Part shown: in pieces, positions 25,834-34,258 of the stretch
Position numbering within the stretch: the stretch's first letter is position 1
Layout of the letters: each line of letters opens with the position of its first letter
Origin: Sorangium aterium
GTDB taxonomy: Bacteria > Myxococcota_A > Polyangia > Polyangiales > Polyangiaceae
Length of the DNA stretch: 64,000 nucleotides
Direction of reading: 5' to 3'
Assembly: GCF_028368935.1 (NCBI RefSeq)
Contig: NZ_JAQNDK010000005.1
Location: 806,001-870,000 of the forward strand
Translations under genes and position numbers: made by a program
The notes under the pieces: generated by a model
The model's database searches: none
Seen by the model: the letters and a program-made list of their open reading frames with translations, nothing else
What the model was told of the DNA's origin: nothing

Positions 25834-27510
25834 ATGAAGCGCTCGCTTCTTCGTGAAGTGCGTCGCGGATACGCGCTCTTGATCCCTCTCGCCGCGATCT
25901 CGGCGGCGGCCTTCGCTTCGGCCTGTCAGGGGTGCAAGCTCCCTGCGACGGCCGCGGTGACCGCGGACGCGGACGTGGACGCGAACGCGAACGTCAACAG
26001 ACCGACGGTGCGCCTCTACGTGCTCAGCACCGTGGCTGGCGCGCTGGAGCCGTGCGGTTGCACGAAGGATCAGCTCGGAGGCATCGACCACCTCGCCGCC
26101 CTGATCGAGGCCCAGCGCGGCGAGGCCCCGGATCGGCTCGTTGTCGGCGCGGGGCCGCTGCTCTTCACGGACCCCGAGGTGAAGCCGGAGCGCACCTCGC
26201 AGGACGCATGGAAGGCCGAGGCGATGGCGCTGGCGGCGAAGGAGATCGGGCTGACGGCGTGGGCGCCCGGCGAGAACGACTGGGCGCTCGGCGCGGAGGC
26301 GCTCGGCAAGTACCAGGAGCAGTCCGGGGCGGCGCTGCTCGGCAAGAACCTCGAGGGCGCGAAGGGCGCCCAGGGGGTCGTCGTGCGCGACGTCTCCGGC
26401 GTGAAGGTGGGCCTCATCGGCGTGAGCGACCCGAAGGGCCGCGCCGGCGCCTACCCCGACGGCGTCAAGGCCGCCCCGGCGATCGACGCGATGAAGGCGG
26501 GCGTCGAGGAGGCGAAGAAGCAGGGCGCGAGCGTCTTCGTGGGGCTCGCGGCGCTGCCCAGGGGCGAGGCGCTGCGGCTCGCGGACAACGTGCCGGAGCT
26601 GCACGTGCTGGTGCTCGGCAAGCCGAGCGAGCGCGGCGACGGCAACGACGGCCCGAAGCCGCCGGAGATCATCGGGTCGACGCTGGTCGTGGAGACGCCG
26701 AACCACCTCCAGTCGGTGGCGGTCGTGGATCTCTTCGTCCGAGGCGGCGGCAGCGGCCCGCTCGTGTTCGCCGACGCGGGCGGCGTCGCGAAGGCCGGGG
26801 AGCTCATCAGCTTGTCGGAGCGCATCCGGGAGCTCGAGATCCGCCTCAACGGCTGGGAGGGCGACAAGCGGGTCGCGGCGAAGGACGTCGAGGCGCGGAA
26901 GGCGGATCTCGAGAAGCTCCGGGCCGAGAAGGCGCGGCTCGAGGCGGCGGAGACGAAGGTGACGGGCAGCTTCTTCCGCTACAGCTCGATCGAGGTGCGC
27001 GAGAAGCTCGGGGCCGACAAGGACGTCGCCGGGCAGCTCCTCGCCTATTACAAGCGGGTCAACGACCACAACAAGCAGGCCTTCGCGGATCGCGTCCCCG
27101 AGAAGCCGGCGAAGGGCGAGGCCAGCTACATCGGCATCGACGCCTGCACGAACTGCCACGACGAGGAGCGCAAGGTCTTCGACGGCACCGCGCACGCGCG
27201 CGCCTACGCCACGCTGCAGCAGGATTTCAAGGAGTTCAACCTGGACTGCGTGAGCTGTCACGTGACCGGGTACGGCAAGCCGGGCGGCTCCACGGTGACG
27301 CACAACGCCTCGCTGCAGAACGTGCAGTGCGAGGAGTGCCACGGTCCCGGCTCGCTGCACGCGAAGGATCCCGACAAGAAGGGGCTCATCGTGCTCTCGC
27401 CCCCGCCCCAGAGCTGCGTCACGCAGTGTCACCATCCGCCGCACGTGGAGGGCTTCGACCCCGTGGCCAAGATGCAGCTCATCCTCGGCCCCGGGCACGG
27501 CAAGGACTGA
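25834..27510 (+). CDS. Cytochrome c / 5'-nucleotidase-like fusion lipoprotein
   Basis: A 558-residue exported protein with an N-terminal signal and possible lipobox (FASACQGC). The first domain has the GALEPCGCTKDQLGGIDHLA motif found at the start of UshA-like proteins fused to multihaem cytochromes, then a metallophosphatase-like core (WAPGENDWALG, VGLIGVSDP). A coiled coil spans ~330-385. The C-terminal cytochrome region has CTNCH (438), CVSCH (472), CEECH (499) and a CX3CH-type CVTQCH (528), plus extra histidines for ligation. It is likely a periplasmic electron-transfer or redox-linked protein. The ATG at 25834 starts the signal sequence. Confidence 0.9.
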   Translation: MKRSLLREVRRGYALLIPLAAISAAAFASACQGCKLPATAAVTADADVDANANVNRPTVRLYVLSTVAGALEPCGCTKDQLGGIDHLAALIEAQRGEAPDRLVVGAGPLLFTDPEVKPERTSQDAWKAEAMALAAKEIGLTAWAPGENDWALGAEALGKYQEQSGAALLGKNLEGAKGAQGVVVRDVSGVKVGLIGVSDPKGRAGAYPDGVKAAPAIDAMKAGVEEAKKQGASVFVGLAALPRGEALRLADNVPELHVLVLGKPSERGDGNDGPKPPEIIGSTLVVETPNHLQSVAVVDLFVRGGGSGPLVFADAGGVAKAGELISLSERIRELEIRLNGWEGDKRVAAKDVEARKADLEKLRAEKARLEAAETKVTGSFFRYSSIEVREKLGADKDVAGQLLAYYKRVNDHNKQAFADRVPEKPAKGEASYIGIDACTNCHDEERKVFDGTAHARAYATLQQDFKEFNLDCVSCHVTGYGKPGGSTVTHNASLQNVQCEECHGPGSLHAKDPDKKGLIVLSPPPQSCVTQCHHPPHVEGFDPVAKMQLILGPGHGKD

Positions 27511-27616
27511 AGCAGGGGGCGCGACGGCAGCCCTCGCCTCGCGGTCCTTCTGGTTCTGGGCTGCTTCCGGGCTGCGGCATTCCCGCGCCGATTCGATCGC
27601 GCTACGGCATGCGCCT

Positions 27617-28534
27617 GTGACGAACGTCCACGCCGTCGTCTCCCGCCTTGGCCCGGTCGAGAGCGCGATCCTTGCGGAGCTCACCGCGGGCGCGCCCCCG
27701 TTCGCGGTGCACCGCCGCGCCGCGCTGAGCTCGACGCTCCGCTACCTGGAGGGCGGCAGCGGCTCGCCGGTGGTCCTCCTGCACGGCCGCGGGAACGCCG
27801 CGACGACGTGGTTCCCGCTGCTCCCCGAGCTCGCGCGGCGCCACCGCGTCGTCGCTGTGGATCTGCCGGGCTTCGGCCACGCGTCGTCTCCGCCCTTCGA
27901 GGGCGGGGGCTTCGAGGAAGGGCTCCGCTTCTTCGCCGATCCCGTGGAGGAGCTCCTCCTCGAGCTGGATCTCGGCGACGCCGCGCTCGTCGGCCACTCC
28001 CTCGGCGCGCTGGTCGCGGCGGAGATCGCGCTCCGCAAGCGCGCGCGCCCGCGGAGGCTCGTGCTCATCGGCGCGATGGGGGTCGGTCCCGTCATGACCG
28101 CGTGGAGCCGCGCCTACTTCCGCGCCCCGCCGGAGCGCCTGGCGCGGGTGCTCGGGCCCGCGCTCTTCCGCCGCAGCCATCCGCCGCGGCCCACCCCGCT
28201 CGGCGAGCGTCTGGCCGCCTTGCACAGCGAGTTTTACGCCGTGCCCGATGGCCGGGTCGCGCCCGTCGCCGCGTTCAACGCGCTGTTCCCCGCCCTCGGC
28301 GCTGTTCCCCATCGCCTCCCGCGGCTCGGCGAGATCGACGCGGAGACGCTGGTGCTCTGGGGCGAGCGCGACGACGTGTTCCCGGCGCCGATCGGCATCG
28401 CCGCGGCCGCGGCGATCCCCCGCGCCACGCTGCACATGGTGCCGCTCGGGCACGCGCCCCACCTGGAGGAGCCGGCGCTCGTCCTCCCGGCGCTCACGGC
28501 CTTTCTCTCGCCCGGAGCAGCCTTATCCCCGTAG
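27617..28534 (+). CDS. Alpha/beta-fold hydrolase
   Basis: A 305-residue enzyme with an intact catalytic triad: nucleophile Ser in VGHSLGALVA, Asp in WGERDDVFPA, His in PLGHAPHLEEP. The oxyanion-hole motif LLHGRGNAATTW is present. Such proteins hydrolyse esters, lactones or haloalkanes, and the substrate cannot be predicted. Starts with GTG at 27617, since no ATG precedes the fold in frame. No signal peptide. It converges on the PglZ-like gene. Confidence 0.92.
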   Translation: MTNVHAVVSRLGPVESAILAELTAGAPPFAVHRRAALSSTLRYLEGGSGSPVVLLHGRGNAATTWFPLLPELARRHRVVAVDLPGFGHASSPPFEGGGFEEGLRFFADPVEELLLELDLGDAALVGHSLGALVAAEIALRKRARPRRLVLIGAMGVGPVMTAWSRAYFRAPPERLARVLGPALFRRSHPPRPTPLGERLAALHSEFYAVPDGRVAPVAAFNALFPALGAVPHRLPRLGEIDAETLVLWGERDDVFPAPIGIAAAAAIPRATLHMVPLGHAPHLEEPALVLPALTAFLSPGAALSP

Positions 28535-28575
28535 CCCTCATGCGATGGCGCGACACCGCCGCGCCGTTCAGGAGG

Positions 28576-28636
28576 GGAGGATCGCGGTCCGGGATGGGAG
28601 GATCGCGGTCCGGGATGGGAGGATCGCCGTCGAGGG
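28576..28636. repeat. 21-bp tandem repeat, three copies
   Basis: GGAGGATCGCGGTCCGGGATG at 28576-28596 and 28597-28617, followed by a diverged third copy to 28636. Lies in the spacer between convergent genes, directly before the stop of the PglZ-like gene. Confidence 0.85.
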
Positions 28637-28638
28637 CC

Positions 28639-30660
28639 TCAGTGCACGCCGCCGACGAGCCACGCCTGCGCCGGGACGAGCACCTCTTCGGGCGAGCCTC
28701 CGCCCTGCGACGCCGGGCCGGTCGCGCTGCCGTCTCCCATCGGCGTCATGCGGAACCCGTGGTCGCCGAACACGAGCAGCAGCGTCCGCGGCGGCAGGCT
28801 GGCCATGAACCGCGCGACCACGTCGGCGACCTCCTCCGCGATGGCCTCGATCCGCTCGGCGAGCGGCGGGCCCGCGGCGCGCAGGCGCGCCTCCACGAGG
28901 TCGAGCTTCATCAGCTCGCGCGACCCGACCCGCTCGCGCCGCAGCGTCGCCACCGCGCGCCCGCGGGCGATGGCGGGCTCCGCCTCGCTCGGGGGCATCG
29001 TCTCGCGGAGCCCGTCCGGCCCGCGGGCGAGCAGCGAGATCTGCGCCGTCGTCGTCGGCGGCAGCGCCGCCCAGAGCAGCGATCGCTCCACCAGGATGGC
29101 CCGATCCATCATCATCTCCCTCAGGTGCGCGGCGACCCGCTCGCCGAGGTCGAAGCGCATCGCGTCCACGAGCAGGAGCTTCACCCCGCGCGCCCCGTTG
29201 AGCCGGGCGATGCGGGCGGCGATGTCCGGCGCATCGAACACCATGGGCGGCCGCTTGCCGGTCACGCGCAGCGCCGAGAACGCCTCGCGGTAGCTGTGCT
29301 CGAAGCTGGTCCTCCAGCTGTCGACGACGCCGCGCACCGCAGCGTCCGTCTCGCCGGCGAGCGTCGCGCCGAGCAGCGGCGTGTAGTGCGTCGCGAACAG
29401 CTGCTCGATGACCCGGACCGGCTTCGGGCCGCGGGCGTTGTCGAGCTCGACGGCGAGCGCGCGCCACTCCGCCGCGCTGAGGACCCGGTCGCGCGGCGCC
29501 TTCCGCTCCCGCCGCGCCTCCGGGGGCGCGTCGGCGTCCGCCTGGGCCGCGTCAGCGCTCGGCGCGCTCGGCGCGCTCGGCGCGGCCTCGTGCGCCCCTC
29601 GCGGCGGCCTGAGCGTCGTCCCTGCGCCGTGCTCCTCGTGCGGCGCGGCGGGCTCGGCGGCCGGCGCGACCGGCTCGGCGCTGGCGGGCGCCATCGCGGC
29701 CGCCTCGTCCGCGGCGGGCGGCGTGCTCGCGCCCGGCGCCCGCGCCGCGACGGCGCCTCTCCCGGCGACGGCCGCCGGCGCGTCCGCGCGGCGGATCCTC
29801 GAGGAGCGGGGGGGCAGCACGCCGCGCAGCCGCCCCTCCGTCCGCCCTTCGGCGGAGGCGGGCGACGCAGCGGCTCGGTGCGTCTCGGGGGCCGTCGGCC
29901 TGGCCCGGAGCGCCTCGTCCGGGGCTGTCGGCCCGGCCTGCAGCGCGTCGTCCAGCGCTGTCGGTCCGGCCGGGCGCGCGTCGTCCAGCGCTGTCGGTTC
30001 GGCCTGGAGCGCCTCGACCGGAGATCTCGCTGCGGCGCTCGGCTGCGCCGGCCCGACGGGGCGCTCCTCCCCGCGCGCCGCGAGGCTCCGCGCCTGCCCG
30101 CGCGGGGACACGGAGGAGATGGCGCCGTACCCGTCGCACGCGCTCCTCTCGACGAGATCCGCGAGGGGCACCGGCGCGAGCACCTGCGCGGACCTGTCGT
30201 CCGCGTCGAAGACGAGCGCGACGGGCGCCTCGCGCGCCGCGCCGAGCCAGGCGAGGAGCGTCGCGCTGTCGTCCGGGTGGATCGCGCGCGGCGAGGCTGC
30301 GCGCCCGCCCGCGAGGCGCGGCAGGGCGACGGCGAGGCCCGCGGCGCCGAGCGCCCTGGCGCGGAAGATCTGGTCCGCGATCACCACCTCGACCGGCGCG
30401 CCTGCCTGGACCCGCGGCGGCAGCGCGCCGCGCAGGGCCAGCGCGAGCTCGACGGCCTCCTCGATCGTCGCGCGGAGCTGCCCGTCGGGCGCCGCCGGGG
30501 CGCTCGCCCAGAGGAAGCGCTGTGACCTGAGCTCGCGCTCGGAGTCGGCGCCCTGCCCGCTCGGGGCGAAGCGGGCCGTGCCGCACGGGGGCGCAGGGGG
30601 GGACGTCGGTCGGCCCTCCTCGGAGGCGGAGTCGAGGCGGGAGACAGGATCGAGGCGCAT
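28639..30660 (-). CDS. PglZ-like alkaline-phosphatase-superfamily protein with long disordered middle
   Basis: A 673-residue protein. Residues ~35-200 are a folded Ala-rich domain; ~200-375 is low-complexity Ala/Pro/Glu with an 11-residue repeat of the form GPTALDDALQA. The C-terminal ~270 residues carry PglZ/alkaline-phosphatase marks: LLLVDAMRFDLGERV, then ALPPTTTAQIS, and LLLVFGDHGFRMTP with a metal-type Asp-His. PglZ domains occur in phage defence (BREX, Pgl) and two-component systems. No BREX/Pgl genes are adjacent, so a defence role is not supported. The ATG at 30660 is preferred for its GAGGG site. Confidence 0.72.
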   Translation of the reverse strand: MRLDPVSRLDSASEEGRPTSPPAPPCGTARFAPSGQGADSERELRSQRFLWASAPAAPDGQLRATIEEAVELALALRGALPPRVQAGAPVEVVIADQIFRARALGAAGLAVALPRLAGGRAASPRAIHPDDSATLLAWLGAAREAPVALVFDADDRSAQVLAPVPLADLVERSACDGYGAISSVSPRGQARSLAARGEERPVGPAQPSAAARSPVEALQAEPTALDDARPAGPTALDDALQAGPTAPDEALRARPTAPETHRAAASPASAEGRTEGRLRGVLPPRSSRIRRADAPAAVAGRGAVAARAPGASTPPAADEAAAMAPASAEPVAPAAEPAAPHEEHGAGTTLRPPRGAHEAAPSAPSAPSADAAQADADAPPEARRERKAPRDRVLSAAEWRALAVELDNARGPKPVRVIEQLFATHYTPLLGATLAGETDAAVRGVVDSWRTSFEHSYREAFSALRVTGKRPPMVFDAPDIAARIARLNGARGVKLLLVDAMRFDLGERVAAHLREMMMDRAILVERSLLWAALPPTTTAQISLLARGPDGLRETMPPSEAEPAIARGRAVATLRRERVGSRELMKLDLVEARLRAAGPPLAERIEAIAEEVADVVARFMASLPPRTLLLVFGDHGFRMTPMGDGSATGPASQGGGSPEEVLVPAQAWLVGGVH

Positions 30661-30771
30661 CGCGCGGGACCCTCGCAGAGCTCGCGGAAATGGGCCAAGT
30701 TTCGGCGATCGCGCGACCGCCGACCGCGCCGGCCGCGGCATCAGCGGGCCTCGCCCGAGGCCGCGGCGGGC

Positions 30772-31395
30772 TTAGCGGGACTCGCGTGCGGTCTCGGCCA
30801 TGAGGGCGAGCAGGGAGCAGGCGATGGCGAACCGGGCGTCGAGTCGCCCCTGGTTCATCGACAGGTCGAGCGTGAACTCCTTCACGAAGAACCGGAACAC
30901 CTGCTTCACCTTCGCGACCTCCTGCTGGTGGAGCTCGATGTGCCACTTCCCGACGAGGAGCGGGAACATGCGGCGGAGCAGCGCGGCGCCGTCCTCCTGC
31001 ATCAGCCCGACCGGCTGATCCGCAGGGTCGAGGATGTCCCAGGTGTCGCGGACGATCGATTTGAGCCCGCGCGAGCGGATGGTGCCGACGCGCTCGCCGG
31101 TGCGCGCGTCGAGGACGTCGAGGCACCGGTTGAGGGCGATGACCTGCCGCGAGCGGATCGTGAGCAGCGGCTGCGACTCCGACTCGTCCGCGAAGAGGGT
31201 GAACTCCTCACGCAGCTTGAGCAGCGGGTGCTTGACGAAGCAGACGAGGGAGCCGTCGGGCGCATAGACGTGGAACTTGCGGCCGAGCAGCGACCAGAAA
31301 GGCCGCTTGATCGTGTACGTGGGGTGCGAGAACGGTTGAACCGCGAGGCCGCCGTACGCGGCTTGGGCTTGGACCATGGGGCTGGCAGTCTGCAT
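30772..31395 (-). CDS. LURP-one / scramblase-like family protein
   Basis: A 207-residue protein matching the tubby-like barrel of the LURP-one/phospholipid-scramblase group: YTIKRPFWSLLGRKFHVYAP then FVKHPLLKLREEFTLF, LLTIRSRQVIALNRCLDVLD and VGKWHIELHQQEVAKVKQVF. The last hydrophobic helix (FAIACSLLALMAET) matches the C-terminal helix of that fold. The role in bacteria is unknown; membrane or DNA binding have both been suggested for relatives. No signal peptide. The next gene on the same strand starts ~110 bases downstream. Confidence 0.85.
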   Translation of the reverse strand: MQTASPMVQAQAAYGGLAVQPFSHPTYTIKRPFWSLLGRKFHVYAPDGSLVCFVKHPLLKLREEFTLFADESESQPLLTIRSRQVIALNRCLDVLDARTGERVGTIRSRGLKSIVRDTWDILDPADQPVGLMQEDGAALLRRMFPLLVGKWHIELHQQEVAKVKQVFRFFVKEFTLDLSMNQGRLDARFAIACSLLALMAETARESR

Positions 31396-31472
31396 TGGCG
31401 TCGAGTAGGCCGGAGCCGAGCGCGTCGGTCAAGCGGCGACTACCGCGTCTCTACCGCGTCTCCACCGCGCGT

Positions 31473-33089
31473 CTACCGCGCGAGCGGGCCGCGCTCATCG
31501 ACGGCGATCCCCGCGGCGATGGCCTTCACGAGCTCTGGTTTGACGACCTTGCCCATCGCGTTGCGCGGCAGGGCCCGCACGACGATCGACTCGCGTGGGA
31601 CCTTGTAGGGCGCGAGGCGCTCCTTCGCCCAGGCGCGGAGCGGTCCGGTGGCGCACTCCGCCTCTCGCCCGGACGCGGCGACGACGACCGCGACGACGCG
31701 CTCTCCCCACGCCTCGTCAGGGACGCCGATCACCGCGACCTCGGCGATCGCGCCGTGCTCCCTCAACGCCTCTTCGATCTCGAGGGCGGACAGCTTGTAT
31801 CCGCCGCTCTTGAGGATATCGACCGAGGTCCGCCCGAGGAGCCGGAAGCACCCGTCGGCCGAGCGCTCCGCGACGTCGCCGGTGCGGAACCAGCCGTCCT
31901 GGAAGGCCGCGGCCGTGGCGTCCTCGCGCCCGAGGTATCCCTTGAAGACGCTGGGCCCGCGGATCCAGAGCTCGCCTCGCGCGACCGCGGCGCTGCCGCC
32001 CGGCGCTGGCGGGTCGCCCGGCGGTCGTTCCCCCGGCGCCCACGCGTTGCCCGCGTCGTCCGTGATGCGGGCCTCGACGGTCGGCAGCGGGAAGCCGACC
32101 CAGCCTGCCCGCCGCGCGCCTGGATCGAGCAGGTTGCTCATGCCGACGCCGATCTCGGTCATCCCGAAGCGCTCGAGCGGGATCGTGCCGGTGAGGTCGC
32201 GCCAGCGCTCGGCGAGCGTCACCGGCAGCGCCGCGGAGCCGCTCGTCGCGAGCCGCAGGGCCTGCGCCCCGGCGGCGAAGCCGGGCGCGCCGCCCCGGTC
32301 GACGTGCTCGAACAGCCGCTGGTACATGGTCGGCACCGCCATGAACGACGTCACCGAGCGGCGCTCGATCTCGGCGGCGACGCGCCGGGCGTCGAAGCGC
32401 GGCAGCATCCTGGTCGCGCCGCCCGCGAGCAGCGACGTCATGAGCGCGATGACGACGCCGTGGAGGTGGTGCAGCGGCAGCGCGTGCAGCAGCATGTCGT
32501 GATCCGAGAAGCCCCAGGCCGCGCGCAGGAGCTCCGCCTGCACGGCCAGGTTCCGGTGCGTGAGCAGCGCCCCCTTCGGCTTGCCGGTCGTGCCGCTCGT
32601 GTAGAGCAGGAGCGCCGGATCGTCCGCGGCGATGTCGGAGATCGCCGCGTCGCGCCCCGGGGCGGCGCGCTCGAGATCCTCCACGCGGAGCACGGCGCGG
32701 CCCTGCGCGATCGGGGCGGCCACGGCGGCGAGATCGCCGTCGGTGATGATCCGCCGCACGCCGGCGTCGCTCGCGAGCCACTCGAGCTCTGCGGGCGGAT
32801 AGAGCGCCGACAGCGGCAGCGCGATCCCGCCGGCGAGGAGCGCGCCGAGGAACGCCGAGACCCACGCCGCGCCGGGCGAAACGAGGAGCAGGATCCGCTC
32901 CCCCTCCAGCGAGCTCGGGTTGTCGGCCTCACCCGCGCCGCGCCCCGCGCCGCCGGCGAGCAGCGCGCCGCGGACGCGGAGGGCTCGCTCCAGCAGCGCC
33001 GCGAAGGGGGTCTGCCCCCGCTCGTCCTCGACGGCGGTTCGGGCGGACGAGCCGAGCTGCGCGAGCCGTTCGACGAGCGGGGAAGCCAT
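31473..33089 (-). CDS. Malonyl-CoA-synthetase-like acyl-CoA ligase
   Basis: A 538-residue adenylate-forming enzyme. The P-loop LLYTSGTTGKPKGALLTHRN, ERFGMTEIGVGMSN, GWFRTGDVAERS and hinge GRTSVDILKSGGYKLSALEI are all present, with the C-terminal catalytic lysine in PRNAMGKVVKPEL. The hinge and the RFGMTEIG segment resemble MatB/ACSF3 malonyl-CoA synthetases more than long-chain ligases, so malonate (or methylmalonate) activation is the best guess. Such an enzyme could supply extender units for polyketides. Gene stands alone, divergent from the ExbD-like lipoprotein. Confidence 0.88.
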   Translation of the reverse strand: MASPLVERLAQLGSSARTAVEDERGQTPFAALLERALRVRGALLAGGAGRGAGEADNPSSLEGERILLLVSPGAAWVSAFLGALLAGGIALPLSALYPPAELEWLASDAGVRRIITDGDLAAVAAPIAQGRAVLRVEDLERAAPGRDAAISDIAADDPALLLYTSGTTGKPKGALLTHRNLAVQAELLRAAWGFSDHDMLLHALPLHHLHGVVIALMTSLLAGGATRMLPRFDARRVAAEIERRSVTSFMAVPTMYQRLFEHVDRGGAPGFAAGAQALRLATSGSAALPVTLAERWRDLTGTIPLERFGMTEIGVGMSNLLDPGARRAGWVGFPLPTVEARITDDAGNAWAPGERPPGDPPAPGGSAAVARGELWIRGPSVFKGYLGREDATAAAFQDGWFRTGDVAERSADGCFRLLGRTSVDILKSGGYKLSALEIEEALREHGAIAEVAVIGVPDEAWGERVVAVVVAASGREAECATGPLRAWAKERLAPYKVPRESIVVRALPRNAMGKVVKPELVKAIAAGIAVDERGPLAR

Positions 33090-33151
33090 CGCGCGGACTC
33101 TCGCACAGCGGAGGTGCGCGGAGCCAGGCCGGTTGGTTACACTGCCACGTC

Positions 33152-33931
33152 ATGAGAGCTTCCTGCCTCCTTTTCAGCGCCTCGCCGCGCCTCGCGGTCG
33201 CCGCCGGCCTGATCTTCGCCGCGGGGGCGTGCGAGAGCGCGCCGAAGCCCTCGGGGCCTGGCGCGGCCGTGACGGCGGCCCCGAGCGTCGAGGCGCCCGT
33301 CGAGCCGCCGAAGCCGAAGGGCATGCCCGAGCTGCTCGTCGACTCCATGGGCCCCTACATCGGTGGCCAGCGCGTGGATCTGGCGCAGAAGGAGGGGCCC
33401 GAGAAGCTGACGAAGGTGATCCGCGAGCTGCCGATCGAGGGCAAGCCCGTGACGCTGCTGGCCGACAAGAGGGCGAAGCCGAGCGCGGTCGCCGCCGTCG
33501 TGACGGAGCTCGGCGCGGCCGGCGCGCCGAAGGTCGTCATCAAGACCGACGGGCGAGACGACCTCCCGAAGGAGATCACGGTGGTGCCCGAGGGGCGCGC
33601 GTCGAAGCCGCCTTCCTGCGCCGTCAGCACGATGGTGCTGAAGGACCTCGCGACGGCGATCTGGCCGTTCGGCGGCGGCCTGGGCAAGAAGCAGCGCAAG
33701 GGGCTCGCCGGCCCGGACCTCTCGAACACAGGCGAGCAGCTCACGAAGGACATCGCCGCGTGCAGCGCGACGGTGGCCTTCTTCTCGGCGGACGACGAGG
33801 TCCCCTGGGAGATGGCGCACAACCTGGCGGGCACGGTCATGGCTTCCGACGCGAAGAAGAAGCTCGACACGCTCGTCCTGCTCCGCGCTGCCCCGGTCGC
33901 GGGGCGGCCGGTGCAGCTCGGTGGAGGCTGA
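33152..33931 (+). CDS. ExbD/TolR-like lipoprotein
   Basis: A 259-residue exported protein with signal peptide and lipobox AAGAC near residue 26, then a Pro-rich linker. Residues ~55-135 (MGPYIGGQRVDLAQKEG and VTLLADKRAKPSAVAAVVTELGAAGAPKVVI) have the strand-helix pattern of the periplasmic domain of ExbD/TolR. The second half (CAVSTMVLKDLATAIWPF, ACSATVAFFSADDEVPW) is unassigned, with two cysteines that might pair. As a lipoprotein it lacks ExbD's membrane helix, so it is not a standard proton-channel subunit. Confidence 0.7.
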   Translation: MRASCLLFSASPRLAVAAGLIFAAGACESAPKPSGPGAAVTAAPSVEAPVEPPKPKGMPELLVDSMGPYIGGQRVDLAQKEGPEKLTKVIRELPIEGKPVTLLADKRAKPSAVAAVVTELGAAGAPKVVIKTDGRDDLPKEITVVPEGRASKPPSCAVSTMVLKDLATAIWPFGGGLGKKQRKGLAGPDLSNTGEQLTKDIAACSATVAFFSADDEVPWEMAHNLAGTVMASDAKKKLDTLVLLRAAPVAGRPVQLGGG

Positions 33932-34258
33932 CGTGCATGGCGCCGGGGGGCCCCATCGCCTGGACCGCCGTGCCTTCGGGGCGCACCGGCCACATCGGGC
34001 AGCGGGTGCGCTCGGTGCGCATTTTTTCGGAGGGGCTGTCAAAGGCGGCGGGGCGAGATCGCGTGTGTGCTCGTTCGAGCGCGGGTAGGGTTGGCTGGGG
34101 TGACCGCGGCACGATCCGGCACACGCGATGGTGCTGCGAAGGCACGGAAATGCGCGGCTGAGCGCTCGCCGTTGGGGTCGGCCTGGATCATGAATAGGGC
34201 GAGTCGCCGGTCCCCTGCGCCATCGGGGGCGTGACAATCACGGGAGGATGGTTCGGAC
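33932..34258. other. Intergenic spacer, nothing recognisable
   Basis: About 327 bases. A short T6 run at 34023-34028 and a small GCTCG/CGAGC dyad near 34068 are seen, but no terminator, RNA gene or coding frame is convincing. Confidence 0.6.

Noticed and set aside
28639-30660. BREX or Pgl phage-defence island around the PglZ-like gene
   Set aside because: No BrxA/B/C, PglX methyltransferase or PglY/W-like genes within 30 kb of either side.
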